A stretch of DNA of 64,000 nucleotides from Nitrosomonas sp. (GCF_019752415.1 NZ_JAIEME010000002.1:1-64000); one strand, 5' to 3'. Counted from the stretch's first letter, positions 1-10,127 are shown. Program-made: numbers and translations. Notes: generated from the sequence alone by a model not told the origin.

Positions 1-2
1 CG

Positions 3-578
3 AATGGCCATTCATCCGGCTCCAGTTACATCATCTTTGGCCGCAGTGATTTTGGCAGTGGGCTGCCTGAAATTCTAGGCACACCCAGGGATGATATTCT
101 CACAGGCACGACAGCGGCGGAGCATTTTAAGGCCGGTGACGGCAACGACAAACTGATCGGCCGGGGCGGCGCGGATAGCTTTGAGGGCGGGACGGGCAAT
201 GACAAGATTCAAGTCGCTGATCTGAGTTTCGCCTCGGTCGATGGCGGCGCAGGCGTTGATGTGCTGCATCTGGCCGGTACCGGCCTGAATCTAAACCTGG
301 CGGATTCCGGCGATCGCATCAAAGATATCGAAATCATCTCCTTATACAGCCAGGGCGACCACAATACGCTGACGCTCACGGCAGCCGATTTGCGCAATCT
401 GTCGACTACCACCAATACCCTGAAAGTCAATGGTAATGCCGGAGGCCACATCATTGTGGAAGATAGCGGCTGGATCGACGGCGGCAACCGTGGGGATGGT
501 TATTATCACGTGTATACGCAGGATGATGCTGTGTTGCTGGTCGGGCAGAACTTGACGGTGGATTTTGTGGCGGTTTGA
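3..578 (+). CDS. RTX (hemolysin-type) calcium-binding protein, C-terminal part only
   Basis: The reading frame is open from the left edge of the window and ends in TGA at 576-578, so only the last ~191 residues are present. The first visible stretch (SSYIIFGRSDFGSG) resembles an FG-GAP beta-propeller repeat. It is followed by glycine/aspartate nonapeptides of the RTX type (AGDGNDKLIGRGGADSF, EGGTGNDKI) that bind Ca2+ in beta-rolls. The tail, rich in D, N, G and T, is typical of large secreted adhesins or cell-surface proteins exported by type I secretion. The N-terminus and the secretion partners lie outside the window. The RTX class is clear; the specific role is unknown. Confidence 0.85.
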   Translation, partial: NGHSSGSSYIIFGRSDFGSGLPEILGTPRDDILTGTTAAEHFKAGDGNDKLIGRGGADSFEGGTGNDKIQVADLSFASVDGGAGVDVLHLAGTGLNLNLADSGDRIKDIEIISLYSQGDHNTLTLTAADLRNLSTTTNTLKVNGNAGGHIIVEDSGWIDGGNRGDGYYHVYTQDDAVLLVGQNLTVDFVAV

Positions 579-597
579 TTGTAATAAAGGGCGCCTC

Positions 598-734
598 TAA
601 TAGGCCGTTGAGAAACGTTCTTTAGGCAGTCGATGCAAGGTAAAAACAGGCGAAAAAGCGCATAATAAATGAGCATTTTGAGCCTGTTTTTAACACCGTA
701 GCGGCAACGCAGATAATTTTCAACGGCCTGTTAA
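598..734. repeat. dispersed ~146-bp inverted-repeat element, copy 1 (shortened)
   Basis: The ends are inverted repeats (TAGGCCGTTGAGAAACG at the left, its complement ending CAACGGCCTGTTAA at the right). Nested inside are a second inverted pair (AAAAACAGGC / GCCTGTTTTT) and a GATGCAAGG / GGCAACGC arm. Related copies lie at 8085-8231 and 31304-31449. This copy lacks about 10 bp in the centre and has a diverged left arm. It looks like a non-autonomous, MITE-like or REP-like element with no coding capacity. Confidence 0.85.
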
Positions 735-820
735 ACGAATTGATCGAAGCATTTGAATAAAGCACCTCGCCGTAAGCAGCGAGGAATTAAACCCGGAAGA
801 GAATTAAAACAGGATATTAA

Positions 821-1873
821 ATGGATTCTAGCGAAACAGAGGTTAAGCCTACACTCGAAATCAGTTCTTCCCGTCAGTTGTTGTCTTGGTTGGCTGAGCA
901 GCAGCTGAGTATTGCATTGACAACCTATCAGGTTGGCAAATTGTATTTTATCGGGCTCAAGCCGGATAACGGACTTTCAGTATTCGAACGCAGTTTTAAC
1001 CGGTGCATGGGGTTGTGCGCTACTCCGAATGGTTTGTATATGAGCAGCCTGTATCAGGTTTGGCGCTTTGAGAATGTATTTGAGCCGGGACAGCAACAGG
1101 ATGGTTTTGACCGGTTATATGTGCCGCAAGTGGGTTATACCACCGGTGATCTGGATATTCATGACATGGCGGTGGATCGGGATGGTCGTTTGGTGTTCGT
1201 GAATACCTTATTTGGGTGTTTGGCAACACTGAGTGAAACGCATAGCTTCAAACCGCTGTGGCAACCTCCGTTTATCAGCAAACTGGCGGCAGAAGACCGC
1301 TGCCACTTAAACGGCTTGGCGATGAAGGACGGTCAGCCGGGGTATGTGACCGCGGTCGGTCAATCCGATGTTGCCGATGGTTGGCGTGAGCATCGGACTA
1401 ACGGGGGTCTTGTCATTGATGTCATTCGCAATGATATTGTGTGTACTGGGCTGTCGATGCCGCATTCGCCGCGTTGGTACAATGATAAATTGTGGCTGCT
1501 CAATTCCGGAACAGGAGATTTTGGCTACGTTGATCTTGCAACAGGGCGCTTTGAATCGGTGTGCTTCTGCCCGGGTTATATGCGTGGTTTAAGCTTTCAC
1601 GGACATTTTGCCTTAATAGGCTTGTCCAAACCACGTCATAATAAAACCTTTAGCGGACTGGCACTGGATGATAATCTTAAATCACGCAATGCCGAAGCGC
1701 GTTGCGGGGTGCAAATCATCGATTTGCGTACCGGCGATATCGTGCATTGGATACGCATGGAAGGCGTGATTGATGAGTTGTATGACGTGATTACCTTGCC
1801 GCATGTGCGCCGCCCGATGGCGCTGGGATTCAAGACGGATGAGATTCGCCGTGTGCTGAGTATTGAAACCTAG
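821..1873 (+). CDS. TIGR03032-family protein (DUF4915-like)
   Basis: This is a 350-residue soluble protein without a signal peptide. The sequence has repeated short beta-propeller-like blades and the pattern I associate with the TIGR03032 family, for example HDMAVDRDGRLVFVNTLFGC, CHLNGLAMKDG, GLSMPHSPRW and LWLLNSGTGDFGYVD. Family members are often found near large RTX or tetratricopeptide proteins; here it follows an RTX protein end, separated by a repeat element. The biochemical function of the family is not known to me. The start at 821 is the first ATG of the frame. No Shine-Dalgarno of note is visible beyond an A/G-rich leader. Confidence 0.75.
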   Translation: MDSSETEVKPTLEISSSRQLLSWLAEQQLSIALTTYQVGKLYFIGLKPDNGLSVFERSFNRCMGLCATPNGLYMSSLYQVWRFENVFEPGQQQDGFDRLYVPQVGYTTGDLDIHDMAVDRDGRLVFVNTLFGCLATLSETHSFKPLWQPPFISKLAAEDRCHLNGLAMKDGQPGYVTAVGQSDVADGWREHRTNGGLVIDVIRNDIVCTGLSMPHSPRWYNDKLWLLNSGTGDFGYVDLATGRFESVCFCPGYMRGLSFHGHFALIGLSKPRHNKTFSGLALDDNLKSRNAEARCGVQIIDLRTGDIVHWIRMEGVIDELYDVITLPHVRRPMALGFKTDEIRRVLSIET

Positions 1874-1910
1874 TCTGTCGGACTTAAGGAAATCCTGAAT
1901 AATTCAACTT

Positions 1911-1981
1911 TGTCATTCCGAACACAGTGAGGAATCTTCTAGATTCAACAGTATAGATTTCTCGTTCTGTTCGAAATGACA
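1911..1981. repeat. palindromic dispersed repeat (TGTCATTCCGAACA type)
   Basis: The left arm TGTCATTCCGAACA and the right arm TGTTCGAAATGACA are inverted with one mismatch around a ~43-bp centre containing GAATCTTCTAGATT. The right half recurs at 19527-19578 beside the DUF3309 gene. Repeats of this form (TGTCATTyCGA.. arms around GAATCT..AGATT) occur in many genomes. No coding capacity. Confidence 0.7.
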
Positions 1982-2172
1982 GCAATTCAGTGGCTTGTTA
2001 TAACATACGCGAAATTGCGAGCGTATCCACTTCCCTATCATCCCGTCCAAATTCAAACACCATGAGGGCATCCCTCGCATTTTGCCGGTGTGTTTGACAT
2101 CAATACGCGATGTGTGGGATTCTCACCCCATTCCTGTTCGATGGGAACAACACGGCTATTTCCCCTACTCAA

Positions 2173-3567
2173 ATGAAATGTGATCGCCACTGGCTTCGAA
2201 TATTATTGTTGCTCCCCGGTTTGCTGCTAACGGCTTGCGCCATGGGGCCTGACTATTTGCGCCCGCAAGTCGATACTGCTGAGAAATTTCGCATGTCCCA
2301 AATGGAAGGGGAATCGGTCGCCAATCTGCCTTGGTGGGAATTGCTGCAAGATGAAACATTGCAACAGTTAATCCAGCAGGCTTTGAAGGAAAATAAGGAT
2401 CTCAAACAGGCGGTGGCCAGTGTCGAGGAATTTGAGGCGCGGTTGGGTGCGGCACGTATGGATTTTATTCCGAATTTGGGATTCGATGCCAATGCACCGG
2501 CTTTCGGAAGGATGGGTGGGTTCCGCTTTCCCGGGTTTCCGACGCCATTTAATTATTATGGCCAGGCGACTTTGAATTGGGAGCTGGATATTTGGGGCAA
2601 AATCCGCCGCTCCAACGAGGCGGCGCGTGCCGAGTTGCTGGCGCAGCAGGAAAACCGGCATGCCGTGATTTTGACCTTGGTCAGTGCCGTCGCGCAGGCT
2701 TATTTTGATTTGCTACAGCTGGATAGGCAATATGAGATTGCACAGCAAATGCTGGTTTCGTGGCAGAAATCGCTTGATCTGTTACAAGCGCAATTGGATG
2801 CGGGCATTATTTCCCGTATCGAATTCGATCAGATCAATGCCGCTCGTGCCAATGCCGTGAGGCAAGTTGCCGGACTGGAGCGGCAACTACGGCAAAAGGA
2901 AAATGAACTGAGTGTGTTGCTCGGCAGAAATCCGGCACCGGTTGCACGCGGTCATTCATTGGCCGAGCAACAGATGCCGCCGGAAGTGCCCGCCGGTTTG
3001 CCGTCGGAGTTGATACAGCGGCGTCCGGATATATTGCGCTCCGAACAAGCACTCGCAGCCGCAACAGCGCGCATTGGTGTAGCCAAAGCCGCACGCTTCC
3101 CGCGGCTTTCGATTACCGGCTTTCTCGGCGTGGCCAGTCCGGCATTGTCCAACTTGCTACTCTCCAATAGTCAGTTTGGTGCCAGCGGTCTCGGTTTGGC
3201 CGGGCCATTGCTGAATGCGCAAAGCCTCGGTTTTGAGCAACGCGCGGCAGAAGCGCAGGCGCGCCAGGCGTTAGCACAATACGAACAAACCATTCTAGTC
3301 GCTTTCAAGGAAGTTGAAGATGCCTTGATCGCAGTGCAAACCGCGAATACCCAGCGCAAAGCGCAACAGGAACAAGTTGAAGCGCTGCGCTCCGCATTGC
3401 AGCTGGCGAATCTGCGCTTTCAGAATGGCATCACCAGCTATGTCGATGTATTATTGGCAAATCGCACCCTATTCGAGGCGGAGTCGTCATTGATGGCGAC
3501 ATATCGCTTGCATCTGGTATCGATCGTGCAACTGTACAAAGCGTTGGGTGGCGGATGGGTGCTGTAA
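2173..3567 (+). CDS. RND efflux outer-membrane lipoprotein (OprM/NodT-type TolC-family channel)
   Basis: Outer-membrane exit duct of a tripartite RND pump. The N-terminus is a lipoprotein signal with lipobox LLTAC (Cys 18 from this start), then CAMGPDYLRP, the usual opening of NodT/OprM proteins. Two long helical repeats follow, with the typical LDIWGKIRRSNEAARAE and RRPDILRSEQALAAA segments that begin the two TolC-type hairpins. The length of 464 residues is normal. I chose ATG 2173 because it places the signal peptide at the N-terminus; an in-frame ATG at 2110 would add 21 residues with no signal character. It is the first gene of an operon with the adaptor (38 bp downstream) and the RND pump. 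Confidence 0.92.
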   Translation: MKCDRHWLRILLLLPGLLLTACAMGPDYLRPQVDTAEKFRMSQMEGESVANLPWWELLQDETLQQLIQQALKENKDLKQAVASVEEFEARLGAARMDFIPNLGFDANAPAFGRMGGFRFPGFPTPFNYYGQATLNWELDIWGKIRRSNEAARAELLAQQENRHAVILTLVSAVAQAYFDLLQLDRQYEIAQQMLVSWQKSLDLLQAQLDAGIISRIEFDQINAARANAVRQVAGLERQLRQKENELSVLLGRNPAPVARGHSLAEQQMPPEVPAGLPSELIQRRPDILRSEQALAAATARIGVAKAARFPRLSITGFLGVASPALSNLLLSNSQFGASGLGLAGPLLNAQSLGFEQRAAEAQARQALAQYEQTILVAFKEVEDALIAVQTANTQRKAQQEQVEALRSALQLANLRFQNGITSYVDVLLANRTLFEAESSLMATYRLHLVSIVQLYKALGGGWVL

Positions 3568-3605
3568 AGAGTGCTCAAATCCAACCCGAATAACCAACAA
3601 TAATC

Positions 3606-4856
3606 ATGCCAATCATTATGCTTCGTGTCCTATTCCCGATCGTTAAAACTTGTTCCGCGCTCGCTTTTCTGCTGGCTGGATTATTGCTGATTCTGCTCAG
3701 TGCTTGCTCGGCTCAACCGCCGGAAACCGCACCAATGCCGCTACCGCAAGTGGAAGTGGTTACCGTAAGTACACAAACCATCGCCGACGAGCCTGAATTT
3801 ATCGGGCAAACAGAAGCTTTCCGCCCAGTAGAAATTCGCCCGCAGATCAGCGGAATTATCAAGCAGGTGTATTTTACCGAAGGGCGCAATGTAAAAAAGA
3901 ACGATCGATTGTATCTGATTGATCCTGTTCCATTTAAAGCTGCCTTTCAAAGTAATAAGGCGAAAGTGGCTCAAACGCAGGCACGTTTGCAGCAGGCCCA
4001 GCAAGACTTAGCGCGTATCAAACCGTTACTGGAAAAACAGGCGGTCAGTAAGAAAAATGTCGACGATGCTGAGGCCGAAGTTCGGGCAACCAAAGCAGCG
4101 TTGGAAGCCGCACAAAGCGATTTGATCAAAACCAAATTCGATTGGGACAATACGCTGATTACTGCACCGGTCAATGGCCGGATCGGCCGCAGCCAATTTT
4201 ACGAAGGCCGCTTGGTCTCCGCGCAGGAGACGCTATTGACGACCATCGCGCAGCTTGATCCGCTGTATGTCAGCGTCAATGTACCGGAAAGCTATCTGCT
4301 CCGCCGCCGCCGCGAATTGACGGAACAAACCGTGGAAAGCCCGGATATTTTTCAATTGCGCGGCGTGCTGACGTTTTCCGATGGCAGCGTGTATCCCCAC
4401 GAAGGGATATTGGATTTCGCCGAAGCCACAATACGGCCGCAAACCGGTACCTTGCAGGGACGATTTAAGTTTCCGCATCCGGAAGGTAATCTTGCACCGG
4501 GGCATGCTTACCTGTATCCCGGTCAATTCGTCAAAGTTCGCGTCAAAGGCTATGTTCGTCACAATGCCGTTTTAATCCCGCAACGCGCAGTGCAGCAAGG
4601 ACCGGCCGGTTCATTTGTGTTTGTCATCGATGCCGAAGAGCAGGTGGAAATGCGCCCGGTGCTGGCAAGCGCGTGGCGTGGCAAAGAATGGCTAATCGAA
4701 AGTGGCTTACAGCCCGGAGATCGCGTGGTAGCGGAAGGATTCTTCCGCATCATGCCGGGCGTTAAAGTACAGACGATTCCATATCCAGCCAGCAAAACTC
4801 CTGCGGCGGTAACTTCTGCGCCTTCCGAGGTATCCAGCGGGCAGATTGCGCCATGA
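3606..4856 (+). CDS. RND efflux periplasmic adaptor (HlyD/AcrA family lipoprotein)
   Basis: Membrane-fusion protein linking inner-membrane pump and outer-membrane channel. A hydrophobic N-terminus ends in lipobox LLSAC. The mature part shows a split biotinyl-lipoyl domain (EIRPQISGIIKQVYFTEG; LITAPVNGRIGRS), a helical hairpin between them (about residues 110-180, heptad-rich), a beta-barrel domain, and a membrane-proximal domain near VLIPQRAVQQGPAG. The length of 416 residues is usual for AcrA/MexE-type proteins. Its stop overlaps the start of the pump gene (ATGA, 4853-4856), indicating translational coupling. An alternative start lies at 3618. Confidence 0.92.
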   Translation: MPIIMLRVLFPIVKTCSALAFLLAGLLLILLSACSAQPPETAPMPLPQVEVVTVSTQTIADEPEFIGQTEAFRPVEIRPQISGIIKQVYFTEGRNVKKNDRLYLIDPVPFKAAFQSNKAKVAQTQARLQQAQQDLARIKPLLEKQAVSKKNVDDAEAEVRATKAALEAAQSDLIKTKFDWDNTLITAPVNGRIGRSQFYEGRLVSAQETLLTTIAQLDPLYVSVNVPESYLLRRRRELTEQTVESPDIFQLRGVLTFSDGSVYPHEGILDFAEATIRPQTGTLQGRFKFPHPEGNLAPGHAYLYPGQFVKVRVKGYVRHNAVLIPQRAVQQGPAGSFVFVIDAEEQVEMRPVLASAWRGKEWLIESGLQPGDRVVAEGFFRIMPGVKVQTIPYPASKTPAAVTSAPSEVSSGQIAP

Positions 4857-7800
4857 ATTCGCATTTTTTTATTGACCGGCCTATTTTCGCGTCGGTGCTG
4901 TCGATCATCATTGTCGTTCTGGGTTTGGTCGCATTACAGAAACTACCAATCGCGCAATTTCCGCAAATTACACCGCCGATGGTGCAAATCGACGCCGACT
5001 ATCCGGGCGCGAGCGCGGAAGTCGTCGCGGAAGCGGTGGCACGCCCAATCGAAGTACAATTGCCCGGCATCGACAATCTGCTGTATTACGAGTCGGTCAG
5101 CACCAACGATGGCCACATGATGCTGCGGCTGACGTTCGAGATCGGTACCGATATCGATATTGCGCAAGTACAGACACAAAACCGGCAACGCCTGGCCGAA
5201 CCGCAACTGCCCAGCGAAGTGATACGTCAAGGCGTTACCGTGAAAAAAACTTCGCCCAGTTTGCTGGCTGTGGTAGCGCTGAGTTCCACCGATCCCAAGC
5301 ATGACGATGTGTATCTCTCGAACTACACGTTGCTGCGCGTGCTCGATAATATCAAGCGCTTGCCGGGAGTTGGCGATGCCATGATTTTCGGTGGACAAAA
5401 CTATTCGATGCGCCTGATTCTAGATCCCGTGCGCATGGCGCAATTGAATCTGACACCGACTGATATTGTCGCGGTCGTGCGCGAGCAAAATCGAGATTTC
5501 CCAGCAGGAAGAATCGGTCGAGAACCGACACCGAACGGCACCGAATTGACGATTCCAGTGATTACCCGCGGCCGTATGAGCGAAGTCAAAGAATTCGAAG
5601 ACATTATCGTACGCGCTTTTCCCGATGGCTCGATGATACGGTTGCAGGATGTCGCGCGTATTGAATTGGGTGCGCAGTCGTACGATCTGGAAGGCCGTTG
5701 GAATAGCAAACCGAATACGTTTTTGCTGACGTTTCTGGCGCCCGGCGCGAATGCGCTCGATACGGTGCGAAGCGTGCGCGCGGAAATGGATCAATTGGCA
5801 AAGCAATTTCCAGCCGGTGTGTCGCACAATATTCCCTACGATACCACTACGTTTGTTGAAGTTTCGATCAAAGAGGTGTTGAGGACGCTGGCTGAAGCAA
5901 CGCTGCTGGTGATTCTGGTAGTTTTCGTATTTTTGCAAAGCTGGCGTGCCACGTTGATTCCCGCCATCGCCGTCCCAGTTTCGCTGATCGGCACGCTGGC
6001 CGGTTTGGAAGTGTTGGGATTCTCTATCAACACCTTGACCTTATTCGGCATGGTGCTGGCAATCGGTATCGTCGTCGACGATGCCATCGTGGTGGTGGAA
6101 AATGTCGAACGGCATATTAACAAAGGCGGGCTTGCACCGAGAGACGCGGCGAAGAAGGCCATGGACGAAGTCTCCGGACCGGTAATTGCGATCGTGCTGG
6201 TGCTGGCTGCGGTATTCGTTCCGGTGGCTTTTTTGGGCGGCATTACCGGCGAATTGTACAAACAGTTTGCCATTACCATCGCATTGTCGGTGGCGATATC
6301 CGGATTTGTCGCGCTGACCCTGAGTCCGGCGTTGTGCGCTTTGGTGCTTAAACCGGGTCATGAAGAGCCAAAGGGATTCTGGAAGCTGTTTAACCGCTCA
6401 TTTGATTGGGTGCAGACCCGCTATGCCGACACGGTTGTCACCCTCATGAAACGTTCGGCGATTGCGCTGACGCTCTTCTTGCTACTGCTTGTTGCCATTA
6501 TTGGATTGTTCAAAATCGTACCGGAAAGTTTCCTCCCGGAAGAGGACCAAGGTTATTTCATCACCGTGGTGCAATTGCCGGATGGTGCGTCGATGACGCG
6601 CACCAAGGAAGTGCTCGACCGCATCGAAAGTTATTTCCAAGCAAATCCTGCCGTGCATTCCACCGATACGCTGGCTGGTCAGAATTTTGTTTTTGGCACG
6701 CGTGGCGCCAATCAAGCGACTATGTTCGTGCCATTGCATCACTGGGATACGCGCACCAAACCGGAAGATCAAATTCAAGCCATCATCGGCGCGGCTTACC
6801 AGGAATTCGCCAAAATTCCGGAAGCGTTAATTCTGGCGTTTAATGCACCATCGATTGAAGGGCTGGGTGCTACCGGCGGTTTCTCGGTCCAAGTACAAGA
6901 TCCCAGCGGCGGTGATTTTTCAGCATTCGCCACAGTGGCGCAGGAATTTACCGCCAAGGCAATGGAGCATCCGGCGATTGCCGTGGCCAGTACCAATTTC
7001 CGCGTCAGCGCGCCGCGGCTATTTGCCACGGTAGACCGCGAACGCGCTAAAGCCTTGGGTGTTCCGATTTCAGAAGTTTTCGACACCATGCAGGCGTATT
7101 TCGGCAATCTGTACATCAACGATTTCGTCAAATTCGGCCGCATTTACCGTGTGCAAACCGAAGCGATGGCAGAATACCGGTCAAATCCAGGCGATATCAG
7201 CAAAATCTTTGTGCGCGCGCAAAACGGCGGCATATCAACAATGATCCCGCTGGATTCCGTCGTCACCACGGAATTTAACAGCGGCCCCGATCCGGTCACG
7301 CACTTCAATGGCTTTAATTCCGCGATGGTACTCGGTGGCGCTGCGCCTGGATATAGTTCCGGACAAGCGCTGGCCGCGTTGGAACAAGTAGCGGACGAAA
7401 TACTGACGCCACGCGGGTATACCCTCGACTGGAGCGGCATATCGCTCCAGGAACGCAAAGCCGGGGGGCAATCGATCATGGTGTTTTCGTTTGCTATTCT
7501 GATGGTGTTTCTGGTGCTGGCAGCCTTATACGAAAGCTGGCTGATTCCATTTGCTGTAATTCTTGCGATTCCTTTCGGGATACTCGGAGCACTGCTGGCA
7601 ATCTGGACGCTGGATTTGAGCAATGATATTTATTTCCAGATCGGATTGGTCACTTTGATCGGGCTGGCCGCTAAAAATGCGATTCTGATCGTCGAGTTTG
7701 CCAATCAACGGTATGCCGCAGGCGTATCGCTCACCGATGCAGCACTGGAAGCAGCACGGCTGCGCTTCCGGCCGATCATCATGACATCCTTGGCTTTTAT

Positions 7801-8059
7801 TCTGGGCGTGTTTCCGCTGGTTATTGCCTCCGGAGCCGGTGCTGCCAGCCGGCATTCCATCGGCACCGGGGTATTTGGCGGCATGCTCGCAGCTACATTC
7901 CTGGCCATCTTTTTTGTTCCGCTGTTCTTCGTCGTGATGGGTAAGATTGGGCACCGCATCAAACATCCGGGCGCTGAATCCAAACCAGTTGAAGCAAAAA
8001 CCGCTACGCCGCAGAAAGAAGATCAGGCGACCCCTCCAAAAGGCAGCGATCAGGAGTAA
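4853..8059 (+). CDS. RND multidrug efflux pump, HAE1 family (AcrB/MexB-like)
   Basis: Proton-driven inner-membrane pump of 1068 residues, full length for HAE1 transporters. It starts NSHFFIDRPIFASVLSIII, the canonical first transmembrane helix. TM4 carries the proton-relay aspartate pair in GIVVDDAIVVVEN, and TM10 the partner lysine in LIGLAAKNAILIVEF. The two porter repeats and twelve-helix arrangement are intact. The C-terminal ~30 residues are charged and low complexity. Likely substrates are hydrophobic compounds, but none can be named. It forms the OMP-adaptor-pump operon; no local regulator is adjacent. Confidence 0.95.
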   Translation: MNSHFFIDRPIFASVLSIIIVVLGLVALQKLPIAQFPQITPPMVQIDADYPGASAEVVAEAVARPIEVQLPGIDNLLYYESVSTNDGHMMLRLTFEIGTDIDIAQVQTQNRQRLAEPQLPSEVIRQGVTVKKTSPSLLAVVALSSTDPKHDDVYLSNYTLLRVLDNIKRLPGVGDAMIFGGQNYSMRLILDPVRMAQLNLTPTDIVAVVREQNRDFPAGRIGREPTPNGTELTIPVITRGRMSEVKEFEDIIVRAFPDGSMIRLQDVARIELGAQSYDLEGRWNSKPNTFLLTFLAPGANALDTVRSVRAEMDQLAKQFPAGVSHNIPYDTTTFVEVSIKEVLRTLAEATLLVILVVFVFLQSWRATLIPAIAVPVSLIGTLAGLEVLGFSINTLTLFGMVLAIGIVVDDAIVVVENVERHINKGGLAPRDAAKKAMDEVSGPVIAIVLVLAAVFVPVAFLGGITGELYKQFAITIALSVAISGFVALTLSPALCALVLKPGHEEPKGFWKLFNRSFDWVQTRYADTVVTLMKRSAIALTLFLLLLVAIIGLFKIVPESFLPEEDQGYFITVVQLPDGASMTRTKEVLDRIESYFQANPAVHSTDTLAGQNFVFGTRGANQATMFVPLHHWDTRTKPEDQIQAIIGAAYQEFAKIPEALILAFNAPSIEGLGATGGFSVQVQDPSGGDFSAFATVAQEFTAKAMEHPAIAVASTNFRVSAPRLFATVDRERAKALGVPISEVFDTMQAYFGNLYINDFVKFGRIYRVQTEAMAEYRSNPGDISKIFVRAQNGGISTMIPLDSVVTTEFNSGPDPVTHFNGFNSAMVLGGAAPGYSSGQALAALEQVADEILTPRGYTLDWSGISLQERKAGGQSIMVFSFAILMVFLVLAALYESWLIPFAVILAIPFGILGALLAIWTLDLSNDIYFQIGLVTLIGLAAKNAILIVEFANQRYAAGVSLTDAALEAARLRFRPIIMTSLAFILGVFPLVIASGAGAASRHSIGTGVFGGMLAATFLAIFFVPLFFVVMGKIGHRIKHPGAESKPVEAKTATPQKEDQATPPKGSDQE

Positions 8060-8084
8060 ACAATGAAAATGAGTTTCTTTTTAA

Positions 8085-8231
8085 TTAGCCGGCCGTTGAA
8101 AAACGTTTTCGAGGCAGCCGATGCAAGGCAAAAACAGGCGAAAAAGCGCAGTTTATACTTAATAAATGAGCATTCTGAGTCTGTTTTTAACACCGCAGCG
8201 GCAACGCAGATAGTTTTTCAACGGCCTGTTA
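8085..8231. repeat. dispersed ~146-bp inverted-repeat element, copy 2
   Basis: The terminal inverted repeats are CCGGCCGTTGAAAAACG and AGTTTTTCAACGGCCTGTTA. Internally it is nearly identical to the copy at 31304-31449, including CAGGCGAAAAAGCGCAGTTT and AACACCGCAGCGGCAACGCA. It sits between the RND pump and the DUF192 gene, and one of its frames is open, which artificially lengthens the DUF192 reading frame upstream. Confidence 0.9.
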
Positions 8232-8254
8232 GGCGCGAAACATCGAAACAAACT

Positions 8255-8737
8255 ATGAGCTATGGCCAAACAAAAGCGCTACTGCAACGATTCATAATGG
8301 CGCTTCTGGGTCTATTGACTGCCGTCAGCGTGATGGCCCAGAACGGCCCGCAATCACGCTTGCCGGTAGTCGAGTTAACGGCGGGCATGTATGTCATCCA
8401 AGCCGAAGTGGCTCAAACCATGGACGAGCAAAGCATGGGATTAATGTACCGCCGGACTATGGGCGCCAACGAGGGCATGCTGTTCATATACGACAATCCT
8501 CAGATACGCTGCTTCTGGATGCGCAACACGCTGCTGCCACTGACGATCGCCTTCATCGCCGATGACGGCAGCATCGTAAATCTTAAGGACATGCAGCCTG
8601 AGACTGAGAAGTCACACTGTGCCGCCAAACCAGTGCGCTACGCACTGGAAATGAATCAGGGCTGGTTCGAAAAACGCGGCTTGAAGCCCGGCTTCAGACT
8701 ACGCGGGATTCCACTCGCACCGGCTATTGCACAATGA
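8255..8737 (+). CDS. DUF192 family secreted protein
   Basis: The mature region matches DUF192: AEVAQTMDEQSMGLMYRRTM, GMLFIYDNPQIRCFWMRNTL and PLTIAFIADDGSIVNLKDMQ. The usual QsmGLMyR and FwMkNT signatures are intact. The N-terminus (IMALLGLLTAVSVMAQ) is a Sec signal peptide, so the protein is probably periplasmic. The frame is open back to 8063, but residues before 8255 would be encoded by repeat copy 2, so I use ATG 8255 (160 residues); ATG 8297 is also possible. The function of DUF192 is not established. Confidence 0.85.
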   Translation: MSYGQTKALLQRFIMALLGLLTAVSVMAQNGPQSRLPVVELTAGMYVIQAEVAQTMDEQSMGLMYRRTMGANEGMLFIYDNPQIRCFWMRNTLLPLTIAFIADDGSIVNLKDMQPETEKSHCAAKPVRYALEMNQGWFEKRGLKPGFRLRGIPLAPAIAQ

Positions 8738-8789
8738 ATTCGTAAGCCCTGGCTCTCCTGCCACTTCTGGATACCGTGTTAACAGGCTG

Positions 8790-10127
8790 TTAACGTCCCC
8801 GCCCTCCAGCACGGCGTGGCTCAGCAAAGTGATGCGTTGCTGGGCGCGCAAAGCCAGCGCCAGCAGGTTTCTTTGTGGCCGGCTTTTTGTTGTTGGTCTG
8901 GTTTTTTGGTGGATTGCGTGAATGGGTTGCACCACGGGGTTCGCCGCCACGGCCATTTTTTATCGGTTCAGCTTTAATGCGCGGATCCGGTTCAAAACCG
9001 GCAATTACCTGACTGGGTATTTCGCGCTTAATGAGTTTCTCGATCGCTGTCAGCAGTTTATTTTCATCGACACAAACCAGCGATACCGCATCCCCTTCTG
9101 AACCGGCACGACCTGTGCGGCCAATGCGGTGAACATAGTCCTCAGCCACATTGGGCAGTTCAAAGTTAACAACATGCGGCAGCTCACTGATATCAATACC
9201 GCGTGCGGCAATATCGGTTGCCACCAGCACTTGCAGATCACCTGCCTTGAATTTTGCCAGTGCCTGCGTGCGCGCCGACTGACTTTTATTGCCGTGGATG
9301 GCCAGTGCAGGAATGCTATTTGCCAACAAAAACTCAGCCAGCTTATTGGCGCCATGTTTGGTGCGAGTAAACACCAATACCTGTGACCAGCGGTGTTGCT
9401 TAATCAAATGCGCCAGCAGCTCTTTTTTGCGCTCACGATCCACTGGATGCACCACATGCGTCACCTTGTCAGCAGTCGCATTACGGCGCGCCACCTCAAT
9501 CATTACCGGCTTGTTAAGTAAATTGTCCGCCAATGCCTGGATTTCATCCGAGAAAGTAGCCGAGAATAATAAATTCTGCCGCTGCTTCGGCAGTAACGCG
9601 AGAATTTTTTTAATATCGCGGATAAACCCCATGTCCAGCATGCGATCGGCTTCGTCCAGCACGAGAATCTCAATGTGCGCCAGGCTCAGCGTTTTTTGTT
9701 GCACATGATCGAGTAACCGCCCTGGCGTCGCAACCAAAATATCCACACGGCTTTTCAGGCGGGTGATTTGCGGATTGATATTCACACCGCCGATCATAAT
9801 CATCGAGCTGAGTTTCAGGTACTTGCCATAATCACGCACGCTCTCTTCCACCTGCGCGGCGAGTTCACGCGTCGGCACAAGAATCAGCGCGCGTATCGGT
9901 GGCCGCCCGCTGGATGGTCCTTTAACACTTTTGTCGGAAAGACGATGCAAAATAGGCAAGGTAAAACCGGCGGTTTTACCGGTGCCGGTTTGTGCACCGG
10001 CCAATAAATCGCCACCGGCCAATACGGCTGGAATGGCTTGTGTTTGAATGGGGGTAGGAACCGTGTAGCCGCGTTCAGTGACGGCACGGATAATTTCATC
10101 GGACAAGCCGAAAGTAGAGAAAGACAT
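8790..10127 (-). CDS. rhlE: ATP-dependent DEAD-box RNA helicase RhlE
   Basis: A 445-residue DEAD-box helicase with all motifs in order: Q-motif ([14 protein letters not shown]), Walker [39 protein letters not shown] and [10 protein letters not shown]. The start [16 protein letters not shown] is typical of RhlE rather than DbpA or SrmB. The C-terminus is a basic, Gly/Pro/Lys-rich tail that in RhlE proteins binds RNA nonspecifically. The role is RNA duplex unwinding in ribosome assembly and RNA turnover. A strong Shine-Dalgarno (CCTCCTGGAG on the coding strand) precedes the ATG. A hairpin at 10152-10175 may lie in its leader. Confidence 0.93.
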   Translation of the reverse strand: MSFSTFGLSDEIIRAVTERGYTVPTPIQTQAIPAVLAGGDLLAGAQTGTGKTAGFTLPILHRLSDKSVKGPSSGRPPIRALILVPTRELAAQVEESVRDYGKYLKLSSMIMIGGVNINPQITRLKSRVDILVATPGRLLDHVQQKTLSLAHIEILVLDEADRMLDMGFIRDIKKILALLPKQRQNLLFSATFSDEIQALADNLLNKPVMIEVARRNATADKVTHVVHPVDRERKKELLAHLIKQHRWSQVLVFTRTKHGANKLAEFLLANSIPALAIHGNKSQSARTQALAKFKAGDLQVLVATDIAARGIDISELPHVVNFELPNVAEDYVHRIGRTGRAGSEGDAVSLVCVDENKLLTAIEKLIKREIPSQVIAGFEPDPRIKAEPIKNGRGGEPRGATHSRNPPKNQTNNKKPATKKPAGAGFARPATHHFAEPRRAGGRGR

